Assembly: GCF_000262465.1 (NCBI RefSeq)
Contig: NZ_CM001489.1
Span: 442,546-506,545, forward strand
DNA length: 64,000 nucleotides
Direction of reading: 5' to 3'
From: Frankia sp. QA3
GTDB lineage: Bacteria; Actinomycetota; Actinomycetes; Frankiales; Frankiaceae
Shown here: piece after piece, positions 1-8,056 of the stretch
Numbering within the stretch: position 1 is the stretch's first letter
How the letters are laid out: every line of letters begins with the position of its first letter
Notes under the pieces: model-generated
Databases searched by the model: none
What the model saw: the letters and a program-made list of their open reading frames with translations, nothing else
What the model was told of the DNA's origin: nothing
Made by a program: the position numbers and the translations under genes

Positions 1-1656
1 CACCCGGGCCGGGCCGGAACCAGTCTGCGCGGCCCGTCGATCAGCGGCCGTGGACGCCGCAGATCCGGCCGGCAGGCGGCCAGCAAGCCGACCAACCGCG
101 AACCGACCCGCCGCGAACCGACCCGCCGCGAACCGACCCGCCGCGAACCGACCCGCCGCGACCCACCGTGCAGCCACAGCCACAGCAGCCTCCCGCGGCC
201 GTGGGGGGACGACCGGGCGCGACCGAACGCCTTCGTACCCCCGACGCCGGCACCCTCCGTGCCGCCTGCGGGGGCCGATCCCGCTGCGCCAGCCGCGGCC
301 CCATCGCCACCGCCGTCCTCCTCCGCGCCGGTTGGCGCCGGGCCGCGGCCCACGTGGTTCGAACGCGACGCGCCGCGATCGGCGGCCCGGGCCGCCGACG
401 CCGGGGCGGGTCGGGGGGCCGGAGATCGGGATGCCGCAGATCGCCAGTCGGCCGGCCGGACCGACGGGCTGCCCGGCGGCGACGGTCCCGGTCACCACCC
501 GGCCGCTGCTCGGATCGTCGACCCGCTCACGAGGCGGCAGGATGAACGCGGCGGTGAGACGGCCAGGGCGCGGCCGCCCTCCCGGGGTGCCTCGGCCCGC
601 GCCGGCGCCCCGGAGGCCGCCCGGCCCAGTCCCCAGGCGGCGCCCGGACCGCAACGCTCGCCCGCCGGCGGCACCGGCGGCCCGACCGCGACGGTGGACG
701 GGAGCGCCACCGGGAGCCGTGCCCTCGCCGGCCCGGACCGGCCGCCGACCGTACGCCCGGAGCTCGACCCGCCGACCATGCGCGTCGGGCTGCGTCGAGA
801 TCACGGCAATGATGATCACGGTGAGGCCACGAGCCGGTTCGCGGTGAGCGATGACGGCTGGCGTCTCGCGGACCCGGGGCACCGCACGGACCCGGACGCG
901 TTCGACGGGTCCGAGGCGTTCGAGGCGTTCGAGGCGTTCGAGGGTGGGAACGTCGGCGCTGCGGCCCCTGCCGTCGTTGACGATCGCGGCTCACCCGCTG
1001 GGCTGGGGGCGACGTCGCAGGTCGAGGTGCCCCGGCCCGGCGAGCAGGCCGACCCGCGCCGGTCATCCGCGGGTCCCGTCCGCGGCGCAGTGCCGGAACG
1101 TGAGCAGCGGCCTGGCCCGGTGGGCTCGGCACCGGGCGCCGGCGGATCGCTGGAACCGGTCGGCGCGGCTGGACAGGATGTGACCGCGTCCGCGACGCGG
1201 CCCGCCCGGACGCGGCCGGCGGCGGCGCTGGCGATGATCGTGGGTGCGGTGGGCTGCGTCATCGGCAGCGTCCTTCCCTGGAGCGAGATGTCCAGCGCGG
1301 ACGAGACACGTTCCTTCAACGGCATCGTCGTCGGGGACGGCCGGCTGGTCGGTGTCCTGGCCGTCATCCTGGCTGTCGTGGGTGCCGCCCGGCTCGCGCG
1401 GCGGCCGATCGGCGGTGGCGCGGCGGACATCCTGGTCGCCCGCCTGGTCGCGATCCTGATCGTGGTGATCGCTGGGCTCGACCGGGCCTACGGACCGCCG
1501 ACACTTGCGTCCTTTCGGGCCGTCTCGGCCGATGTGATCTCCATCCATCCGCAGAACGGGATCATGGTCACGCTCGGGTCCGGCGTCCTCGCCCTGATCG
1601 GCGCGGTACTGCTGCAGGCGCGTACGGCAGCGGCCGCAGGCGGTGCCCGGCGGTAA
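1..1656 (+). CDS. membrane protein with long disordered N-terminus (5' end outside window)
   Basis: The frame is open from the first base with no ATG, GTG or TTG until a GTG at 259, which lacks a ribosome-binding site. The true start is therefore probably upstream of the window. The N-terminal two thirds are Pro/Ala/Arg/Gly-rich and include a four-copy REPTR repeat and an EAF triplet repeat. The last 150 residues hold about four hydrophobic segments (for example around LAMIVGAVGCVIGSVLPW and GVLALIGAVLLQ). The next gene has the same architecture, so the two are probably paralogues. Function is unknown; the low-complexity part is assigned by frame continuity only. Confidence 0.55.
   Translation, partial: HPGRAGTSLRGPSISGRGRRRSGRQAASKPTNREPTRREPTRREPTRREPTRRDPPCSHSHSSLPRPWGDDRARPNAFVPPTPAPSVPPAGADPAAPAAAPSPPPSSSAPVGAGPRPTWFERDAPRSAARAADAGAGRGAGDRDAADRQSAGRTDGLPGGDGPGHHPAAARIVDPLTRRQDERGGETARARPPSRGASARAGAPEAARPSPQAAPGPQRSPAGGTGGPTATVDGSATGSRALAGPDRPPTVRPELDPPTMRVGLRRDHGNDDHGEATSRFAVSDDGWRLADPGHRTDPDAFDGSEAFEAFEAFEGGNVGAAAPAVVDDRGSPAGLGATSQVEVPRPGEQADPRRSSAGPVRGAVPEREQRPGPVGSAPGAGGSLEPVGAAGQDVTASATRPARTRPAAALAMIVGAVGCVIGSVLPWSEMSSADETRSFNGIVVGDGRLVGVLAVILAVVGAARLARRPIGGGAADILVARLVAILIVVIAGLDRAYGPPTLASFRAVSADVISIHPQNGIMVTLGSGVLALIGAVLLQARTAAAAGGARR
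97..156 (+). repeat. 15-bp tandem repeat, four copies
   Basis: The unit CGCGAACCGACCCGC is repeated four times without change at 97-111, 112-126, 127-141 and 142-156. It is in frame with the first gene. Confidence 0.9.
913..939 (+). repeat. 9-bp tandem repeat, three copies
   Basis: GAGGCGTTC is repeated three times and encodes Glu-Ala-Phe in the linker of the first gene. Confidence 0.85.
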
Positions 1657-1772
1657 CTCGCCCGGTTTAGGTAGTTCTGTCTCGTGGTCATGCGGGCGGC
1701 TTCCGCGCGTGATACGACCGTGCGGGGCGGTCGTCGGGCCCCTGTCGGGGTGTCGGACGGTGGTGGGCGTGG

Positions 1773-2660
1773 GTGACCGGTCAACAGCAGAGTCCGTGGG
1801 CCCGCCCGTGGGACGCCGGTTCACCCTCGGCTGCCGCGGGGGGCGGGGCCGGGAGGGCTACGGGGGACGGCGGGACGCCACCACCCGCGGCCGACCCGCG
1901 CCCGGGCGAGGGTGACGACCGCGCTGCCACGGTCGCCGCGGAGCTGCGGGCGTGGCGGGCACGGGCCGCGGCGACGGCCGATCCCGCATGGTCCCGGGAG
2001 GGACCCGCGACGCTTTCCCCGCCGGCGGCGAATGTCGGCACGGTGGGCGGCGCGGCCGCGCCGGACGTGCGGCCGGAGTCCACAGCGGCCCGCACACACC
2101 CGTGGGCGTTGCCCTCGACGGGGGCTGCGTCGGTGCCTGCGTCGGTGCTTGCGCCGGCCCGGGCGGCGGACCCGGCCGTCCGCTCGCGGCTGCGCCGGAT
2201 CGCGTCCCGCTGCGCCTGGCTACCCGGCCCCCTGGCTGTCTGCGCCGGTGTTGCCGTGATCATTGCGTCGGGGATGCGGTGGGCGACGGTACGGGCCTAC
2301 GGGTTCGTGGAGTTCACCGTGCGGGGGACCGATCCCGACCAGCACGGGCGGTTGACGGTGCTGCTCGGGATCCTCGCTGTGGTCGCGGGCCTGCTCCTCG
2401 CCGCCGGGCGCCGGGAGTGGGGGCGCATGCTCGCCACCATGACGGGGTTGATGGTCCTGCTGACCGCGGCGGTCGACCTCGTCCAGCTCTACCGCGGTGG
2501 TCCGTTCGTCGACAGCGGGCTGCGCACGGCGACCACGGTCGGCCCCGGGTTGTGGGTGATTGCCTGTTGTGGTTTTGTCGTTTTCCTGGTCGGTGTGGTT
2601 GCGCAGTTCGTGTATCAGGCCTCGGCCCGCGGTGGCCATGGCGGCGAGCCACGTCGTTGA
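1773..2660 (+). CDS. four-TM membrane protein, paralogue of the preceding gene
   Basis: The protein is 295 aa from a GTG start. Residues 1-130 are Ala/Pro/Gly-rich and probably disordered. The rest carries about four transmembrane segments (near AVCAGVAVIIASG, TVLLGILAVVAGLLLAAG, TGLMVLLTAAVDLV and CCGFVVFLVGVVAQF). The first TM loop holds a short polar stretch, as in the upstream protein. A strong hairpin lies about 210 bp downstream. No family recognised; a cell-envelope role is a guess. Confidence 0.7.
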   Translation: MTGQQQSPWARPWDAGSPSAAAGGGAGRATGDGGTPPPAADPRPGEGDDRAATVAAELRAWRARAAATADPAWSREGPATLSPPAANVGTVGGAAAPDVRPESTAARTHPWALPSTGAASVPASVLAPARAADPAVRSRLRRIASRCAWLPGPLAVCAGVAVIIASGMRWATVRAYGFVEFTVRGTDPDQHGRLTVLLGILAVVAGLLLAAGRREWGRMLATMTGLMVLLTAAVDLVQLYRGGPFVDSGLRTATTVGPGLWVIACCGFVVFLVGVVAQFVYQASARGGHGGEPRR

Positions 2661-3057
2661 CCGCCGGCCGCAGCAGCGCCCTGAACCGACTGGGGGATGC
2701 CTCGATCGTGGGAGGTGTGACCCCCATTGGGGGGACGTCCGGTTCGGTGGATTTGGGGTCATGACGCCAACCGCGACATCAGTCACGATGAACGAGGTCA
2801 GGGGCACACGGGGGGGAACAGCGAGGCTCGGTCGGGGGACCTGTCGGAGATGTTCCGCGCTTGACCGGATCGCGCGCCCTCACGCCACGCGGGGGGTGGC
2901 GCGAGGGCGCGCACCGGATACGGGGATCCAGTGTGTGTCGGGGTGGTGGGCGCTGACATGGGGGTGTCGGCGCCCACTGCGCTTTTCCCGGCCGATCGGA
3001 CGCGACGGAGCGAGTACCGCCCCGCGGCCGGGTGGCTGCGGCGGGCTGACGCCTCGG
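2661..3057. other. intergenic region between convergent genes
   Basis: 397 bp between a plus-strand and a minus-strand gene. The only structure I can support is the long hairpin at 2872-2912. No convincing small ORF. Confidence 0.6.
2872..2912. terminator. bidirectional hairpin terminator
   Basis: GCGCGCCCTC at 2872-2881 pairs with GAGGGCGCGC at 2903-2912. After one A/C mismatch, CGCCAC (2883-2888) pairs with GTGGCG (2896-2901), leaving a 7-nt loop. It lies between convergent genes and has no U-tract, as is common in high-GC actinobacteria. Confidence 0.75.
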
Positions 3058-3738
3058 TCAGGCCATCCCCTCGGCGCGGCGATCGAGATGGCCGTCCTCG
3101 ATGGCCCGTTTGAACAGGTCGACCTTGGTTGCCGCGTCGCGCCCGACCCGCCGGTACTTCTGGCGGACCCGGTCGATGTACTGCTTGGCGGTTTCCGGGG
3201 AGACGTTCATCTTCCGCGCGACGGTCTTGAGAGGCATGCCCGTCGCATAAAGGCGCAGCGCCTCAACCTCCTTCGGGGACAGGTCCGGCTTGTCCGGCGA
3301 GTCATCGGTGAGGAGCAGGAAGGCCAGCTGCGGAGAGATCCATCCGGTGCCGGCGGCGGCCGCGCGGATCGCAGTGGCCAGATCCTCGACGTCGTCGGTC
3401 TTGGGAACGAAGCCCGAGGCGCCGGCGCGCATCGCGTCCCGGACGGTGGCCGGCGCGGCGGCGGCGCTGAACACCACCACGGCCCGCTCGTCGGAGAGCA
3501 GCCGCCGGAGGTTGTCCGGGGGCTCGGTGCCGTCACCGAGGTCGAGATCCAGCAGGACCACCTGTGCGTGCTGTCCGGGCCCGGCGAGCAGCGCATCGAG
3601 GGAACAGGCGGTGCCGATCAGGTCGAAGTCCTTGACGTCGTGCAGCAGGTCTGCCAAACCACGCAGCACGATCGGATGATCGTCCACCGCCGCAACGGTG
3701 ATGATGTCGGAAACTGCCGTGTTGTCCTCTGCGTTCAT
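3058..3738 (-). CDS. NarL/FixJ-type response regulator (orphan)
   Basis: Start chosen at ATG 3738 (226 aa); the frame stays open about 200 bp further but that extension is not REC-like. The N-terminal receiver has the acidic pair in VDDHP (residues 19-20), the likely phospho-acceptor Asp64 in VLLDLDLGDG and the conserved Lys in FVPKTDD. The C-terminal LuxR/GerE helix-turn-helix begins LSPKEVEALRLYA, with the recognition helix in SPETAKQYIDRV. No kinase gene is adjacent, so the partner and targets are unknown. Confidence 0.9.
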   Translation of the reverse strand: MNAEDNTAVSDIITVAAVDDHPIVLRGLADLLHDVKDFDLIGTACSLDALLAGPGQHAQVVLLDLDLGDGTEPPDNLRRLLSDERAVVVFSAAAAPATVRDAMRAGASGFVPKTDDVEDLATAIRAAAAGTGWISPQLAFLLLTDDSPDKPDLSPKEVEALRLYATGMPLKTVARKMNVSPETAKQYIDRVRQKYRRVGRDAATKVDLFKRAIEDGHLDRRAEGMA

Positions 3739-3951
3739 GGTGGTCCAGTCGTTCTCCCGGACTTGCGGCCATGACAGACCTCGACACGGCCGTACGGGCG
3801 TCGGTGCCCGCCAGTGGGGACGTGGGGGCGTCCCCCGCCGCGAGGAGCGTCGGGGACTCCGCTCGCGCGACGCCCACCATTTCAGCAGATCCCTACCAGA
3901 CGTCACGACCTGGTTCCGACTCGCGCAACGGGGTCGAAACATCCTGCTGGC

Positions 3952-5088
3952 TCAGCAGTTACAGTCGCAACCGCCGCAGTCGCAGTCCGCGCACTCGCCG
4001 CAGCAGTCGCAGCAGTCGCAGCAGTCGCAGTCGAGGTCGCCGCACCGGTCGCACAGACCCTTCTTGCGCTGCCCGTCCAGCGGCGACGTGTAGTCGCCGC
4101 ACATCTGGCAGGTCAGGAACATGCCGGTGGCGACCAGGCAGGCCGAGCCCGCCCGCCGGCGGCGGGGCGGCCGCCCGTCGGGCCGCTGGTCGGGTCGGGC
4201 GGGGCCGGGGGACGCTCCCGCGGCCGCGAAGGCCCGGTCGACGGCATGGCCGAGCCCGTCGCCGAACAGGAGGCGGGCGAGCCGGGCATCGACCGTGTCG
4301 GTGAAGCGAACCTCGGCCAGCGCGTGCCGCAGGTCCCGCCGGCTGTCCTCGCACAGGCGGTGGGCCTCGGCCGGGCTGGTTCCGGTTGCCGTCAGCGGGT
4401 TCCACGATCCCGACCGGGCGTCGTCGTCCTGGTCCGTGACGGCGTCGAGCAGATGGACGACGCGGCCAAGGTGCCGTCCGACCGCCGCGAGGGGCGCGCG
4501 GTTGTCGTCGAGTCCGGCCAGGACGGCGGTGTGCGCGAGGACGGCGGACACCGAACTCTCGGTCGGGGCCAGCGCGTCCAACAGCGCCGCCCTGCCCCGG
4601 GCGCTGCCGCCCTCACGGGCGCGTTGCTCCACCGCCGCGCGTTCCAGCAGGGCGACGTCGAACCCGACCACCGAGCCCGTGTGGTCGGCGGCTGCGACGG
4701 CCCGGTCGGCCAGCCGCCGAGCGATCGCGGCCGCGGGGCGACGGCGCAGGGGACCGTCGCCGTCCGCGATGTGGTCACGCACGGCGGTCGCGCCCGCGGC
4801 CAGCGACACTGCGGCCGCCAACCGCGGGCCCGCCTCGGCGGAGGCCGCCACCTCGATCCGGCGCATCGCGCGCAGGGGGCACGGCCCGGCCCGGCGGCGT
4901 TCGGCCGGCGCGACGGTCTGCGCGGTGACGAGCACCGACACGAGAACCGCGTCCACGTTCGTGGCGACCCGGGTCCACTGACCATGGTGATCACGGAGGG
5001 TGAGGCATAGCCCGCAGAGATGCGACATCCAAGCCGCTTGCAGGTCGCCGGACAACTGTCGCTGACAGGGGCGAACCACTCCGAACAT
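3952..5088 (-). CDS. DUF5685 family protein with Cys/Asp-rich C-terminal tail
   Basis: 378 aa from ATG 5088, preceded by GAGGG seven bases upstream. The N-terminus (MFGVVRPCQ, then HLCGLCLTLRDHHG) carries the family's conserved Cys pattern. The middle is helical with conserved Asp/His. The last 45 residues contain CQMCGDY and CDRCGDLDCD, then a run of about a dozen cysteines alternating with Asp, partly built from a 9-bp DNA repeat (4001-4027). The cysteines suggest metal binding. Biochemical function is unknown. Confidence 0.85.
   Translation of the reverse strand: MFGVVRPCQRQLSGDLQAAWMSHLCGLCLTLRDHHGQWTRVATNVDAVLVSVLVTAQTVAPAERRRAGPCPLRAMRRIEVAASAEAGPRLAAAVSLAAGATAVRDHIADGDGPLRRRPAAAIARRLADRAVAAADHTGSVVGFDVALLERAAVEQRAREGGSARGRAALLDALAPTESSVSAVLAHTAVLAGLDDNRAPLAAVGRHLGRVVHLLDAVTDQDDDARSGSWNPLTATGTSPAEAHRLCEDSRRDLRHALAEVRFTDTVDARLARLLFGDGLGHAVDRAFAAAGASPGPARPDQRPDGRPPRRRRAGSACLVATGMFLTCQMCGDYTSPLDGQRKKGLCDRCGDLDCDCCDCCDCCGECADCDCGGCDCNC
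4001..4027. repeat. 9-bp tandem repeat encoding the Cys/Asp tail
   Basis: CAGCAGTCG is repeated three times on the plus strand, with degenerate copies on both sides. On the coding strand it yields Cys-Asp-Cys units. Confidence 0.8.
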
Positions 5089-5250
5089 GGTCGCACCCTC
5101 CCAGAAGGCTGAGGTGGGGAGGGGTGCATGCGGGCAGGGCCGCCCTGTCCGGTCCGCGACAGTGCGGCCGCCGCGCAACTCCCGGGCGAGGGGGTTGCCG
5201 CCGAAGGGCAGAGCGCGTCGGGTGCCGTTTGAAAGCGCGCCGTGTCCGGC

Positions 5251-6537
5251 TCACGTGCGTGCCGGTGAGGAACTTCCGGGACCACGGTTGAGGGCCGCGG
5301 CGAGCTGCTCGAACTCGGCCGGGTCGTTGTACACGTGGGCACTCACCCGCAGCACCGGTCCCTCGAGATCACGGCTTCGCTGGACCGGGATGGCGCTGGT
5401 GAGGATCGCGTCCTGCCGGTAGAGACGATCGCGGACGGCCATGGGGTCGACGCCGGGTGGTGGTTCCAGCGTGATGATGCCGCTCGGCGAGTCCGGCCGC
5501 TCGCGCACCCGCCATCCCCCCGCGCCGTCGAGGGCACGCCGCCCCTGGGCGGCGAGGCGCACGATGCGGCCGAACACGAGCCGGGGATCGCTGGCGAGCA
5601 GCTCGGTGAGCGCCTGGGCGAGGCCGACCCGGGAGGCCACCGAGGCCTCTCCGATCGCCAGCCGGGACAGGCCGGGCAGGGGGATCGGCCAGCCGTCCTC
5701 GCCCCGGCGCGCGGTGTACAGACTCGGAACGCCGACGTTCAGGCGTTCGGCGAGGTCCCCCCGCAGGGCGAGGAAGCCGGCGCCGCGCGGCCCGCACAGC
5801 CATTTGCGCGACGTTCCCAGGTAGGCGCTGGCGTGGATGTCGCGGACATCGATCTGGCCCAGGGACTGGGCGACGTCGAGGACCAACGGCACCCCGGCCG
5901 CGGTGCAGCGCCTGCCGATCTCGACAGCCGGCTGCACGATGCCGCGTTGGCTGGGGACCTGCGGAAAGACGACGAGATCCAGCTCGGCGAGGGCAAGCGG
6001 ACGGGCTGCCTGGGCGCTGGGCATCCCCGCTCGGTCGAGTACGTCGAGGTCGATCACTCCCTGCGGGTCGACCGGCAGATCGATCAACTCGAATGGTGCC
6101 TGTCGCGCCCGGGCCTCGAGCACCAGCATGTTGGAGCCGTACTCGCTCGGGAGAACCCCGACTCTGGCTCCCGGGGGTAGGGGCCATGCGGTGAGCAGCG
6201 CGGCGAAGGCGGTGCTGGCCGAATGGTGAAAGGTGAGATCGTCAGGGCCGAGACCGGGCCCCATGAGGTCGGCGAGTGCCGCCCGCGCGGAGTGCAGGAC
6301 CTCCCCGGCCTCCATCTCGGCGACGTACGCGCCGCGTTCGCCTTCGCGCCGCAGGTGAGCGATCTGAGCGTCGAGGGTCGCCTGGCTCGGCCGCGCGGCG
6401 GCGGCCGGGTCCAGGTGAGTCACAGCTGACCGCGACCGTGCGGCACGCCAGCGCCGGGCGAGGTCCGTCCCGGCACGGTCGTCCGCCGCTGCGCCGGCGA
6501 GAACCTCACGACCCTGGCGGCCTGGCAGCGCACTCAC
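5251..6537 (-). CDS. class-V aminotransferase-fold PLP enzyme, EgtE-like
   Basis: 428 aa from GTG 6537, chosen because the N-terminus then includes LARRWRAAR followed by HLDPA, the arrangement I recall for EgtE (hercynylcysteine sulfoxide lyase in ergothioneine synthesis). The PLP Schiff-base lysine is K245 in TSRKWLCGP. The ring-binding Asp is D221 in VLDVAQSLG. SEYGSN and RGIVQP motifs match the family. No egtA-D genes lie in the window, so a different cysteine-desulfurase or lyase role remains possible. It runs in line with the LhgO gene, 65 bp downstream of that gene's stop. Confidence 0.72.
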   Translation of the reverse strand: MSALPGRQGREVLAGAAADDRAGTDLARRWRAARSRSAVTHLDPAAAARPSQATLDAQIAHLRREGERGAYVAEMEAGEVLHSARAALADLMGPGLGPDDLTFHHSASTAFAALLTAWPLPPGARVGVLPSEYGSNMLVLEARARQAPFELIDLPVDPQGVIDLDVLDRAGMPSAQAARPLALAELDLVVFPQVPSQRGIVQPAVEIGRRCTAAGVPLVLDVAQSLGQIDVRDIHASAYLGTSRKWLCGPRGAGFLALRGDLAERLNVGVPSLYTARRGEDGWPIPLPGLSRLAIGEASVASRVGLAQALTELLASDPRLVFGRIVRLAAQGRRALDGAGGWRVRERPDSPSGIITLEPPPGVDPMAVRDRLYRQDAILTSAIPVQRSRDLEGPVLRVSAHVYNDPAEFEQLAAALNRGPGSSSPART

Positions 6538-6602
6538 CGGACCAGGATCGCACCCATCGGACGGCCCGGGGCCTCGGTTCCGCATGCGGTGAGCGCCAGG
6601 TG

Positions 6603-7886
6603 TCAGCTTGCCCGTTCGGGCACGACCTTGCTGACGATGTGCTCCGCGATCGCAAGCGACGCGGTCGCCCCCGGCGACGGCGCGTTGCGCACGTGGACGA
6701 CCCGACCGGTGTGCGACAGGACGAAGTCGTCGACGAGGCTGCCGTCCCGGGCCACCGCCTGGGCACGCACCCCCGCGGGACCGCGCACCACGTCGGTGGT
6801 CCGCAGCTCGGGCACGTAGCGCCGGGCCTCGGCGACGAACGCCCGCTTGCTGACGGTGCGCAGTATCTCCTTCGCGCCGGTCTTCCAGTGCGTCCTGGCC
6901 ATCTTGTGGAAACCCGGCCAGGTGAGGGTCCGCCGCAGGTCGCTGCCCTCGACGGTGGCGACCGTGTAGCCCTCGCGGGCCGTGGCGAGCACCGCGTTGG
7001 GGCCGACGAGGACCTCGCCGTCGATGCGCTTGGTGAGGTGGATTCCGAGGAAGGGGTACCGCGGGTCCGGTACCGGATAGATGAGCCCGCGCACGAGGTC
7101 CCGCCGCTGCGGGCGCAGCAGCCAGTAGTCGCCTCGGAAGGGAACGATCTGGGGGGACGGGTCCTCGCCGGTGAAGGTCGCCACCAGGTCGGACTGCAGG
7201 CCCGCGCAGGCGATCAGCAGATCGAACGGGCCGACCCGTTCGGAGACGACCGAGACCCGACCGCTGTTGCGGGAGGCCACCTCGTGATTGCCGTTCGGCC
7301 GGCCGCTGGCGGAGCCGGTGACGGTCAGCCGCAGGTGCACCCCGTCCGGCCGCTCGTCGACGCCGATCACCTCGGCCCCGGTGCGCACCGTGCCGCCCGC
7401 GGCGATGATCTCCTTGCGTAGCGCCTGCGCGACCCCGGGATAGTCGACGATCGCGGTGGTGGGGGAGTGCAGGGCGGCGACGCCCCGGGCGTGCGGTTCG
7501 ATCGTCCGCAGCTCGGCGGCGTCGAGCATGCGGGTCCGGGGGACGCCGTTCGCCTCCGCCCGCTTCTCGATCGTGGCCAGCCGCTCCAGTTCGCTGTCGT
7601 CGACCGCGACGACGATCTTGCCGCACTCGTCGTAGCGGATGTCGTGGGTGTCGCAGAACTCGCGCAGCAGGCCGACGCCGCGCCGGCACAGGGTGGCCTT
7701 CAGCGAGCCCGGGACGTAGTAGAGGCCGGCGTGGACGACACCGCTGTTGCGGCCGGTCTGATGCCGGGCGACGTCGGGCTCCTTCTCGAACACGGTCACC
7801 GTCGCTCCCGGTTCGACCTGGCCGAGCCGGCGGGCCACCGCCAGTCCGAGTATGCCGCCGCCGATCACCGCGATTCGACCTGCCAC
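6603..7886 (-). CDS. lhgO: L-2-hydroxyglutarate oxidase
   Basis: 427 aa from GTG 7886, preceded by GAGGAGCAGGGGG. The FAD-binding Rossmann motif is at residues 8-14 (IGGGILG). The family blocks HQTGRNSGVVHAG, YCxxCGK-like YDECGK, GLQSD and FLGIHLTKRIDGEV are present. The enzyme oxidises L-2-hydroxyglutarate to 2-oxoglutarate, passing electrons through FAD. Length is normal (about 400-430 aa). A short non-conserved insert (SASGRPNGNHEVASRNSGR) lies in the middle of the substrate domain. Confidence 0.92.
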   Translation of the reverse strand: MAGRIAVIGGGILGLAVARRLGQVEPGATVTVFEKEPDVARHQTGRNSGVVHAGLYYVPGSLKATLCRRGVGLLREFCDTHDIRYDECGKIVVAVDDSELERLATIEKRAEANGVPRTRMLDAAELRTIEPHARGVAALHSPTTAIVDYPGVAQALRKEIIAAGGTVRTGAEVIGVDERPDGVHLRLTVTGSASGRPNGNHEVASRNSGRVSVVSERVGPFDLLIACAGLQSDLVATFTGEDPSPQIVPFRGDYWLLRPQRRDLVRGLIYPVPDPRYPFLGIHLTKRIDGEVLVGPNAVLATAREGYTVATVEGSDLRRTLTWPGFHKMARTHWKTGAKEILRTVSKRAFVAEARRYVPELRTTDVVRGPAGVRAQAVARDGSLVDDFVLSHTGRVVHVRNAPSPGATASLAIAEHIVSKVVPERAS

Positions 7887-8056
7887 GCCCCGCCCCCTGC
7901 TCCTCGTCGATCGGCTGAAGTCTTCGCCACGCCGACGGTACGGAACAAGTATCGGCATGCACGCTGTGTGGCGAACTGGTAGTCCGGCTCGACTGCCGTG
8001 CGGCGGACCTGGCGCGGCGTGACCCGCAGGGCCACGCCGCGCCGCCGCCGCACGGC

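Noticed and set aside
97..156. Repeat arrays as possible CRISPR
   Set aside because: All arrays here are head-to-tail units of 8-18 bp without spacers, and no cas genes are present.
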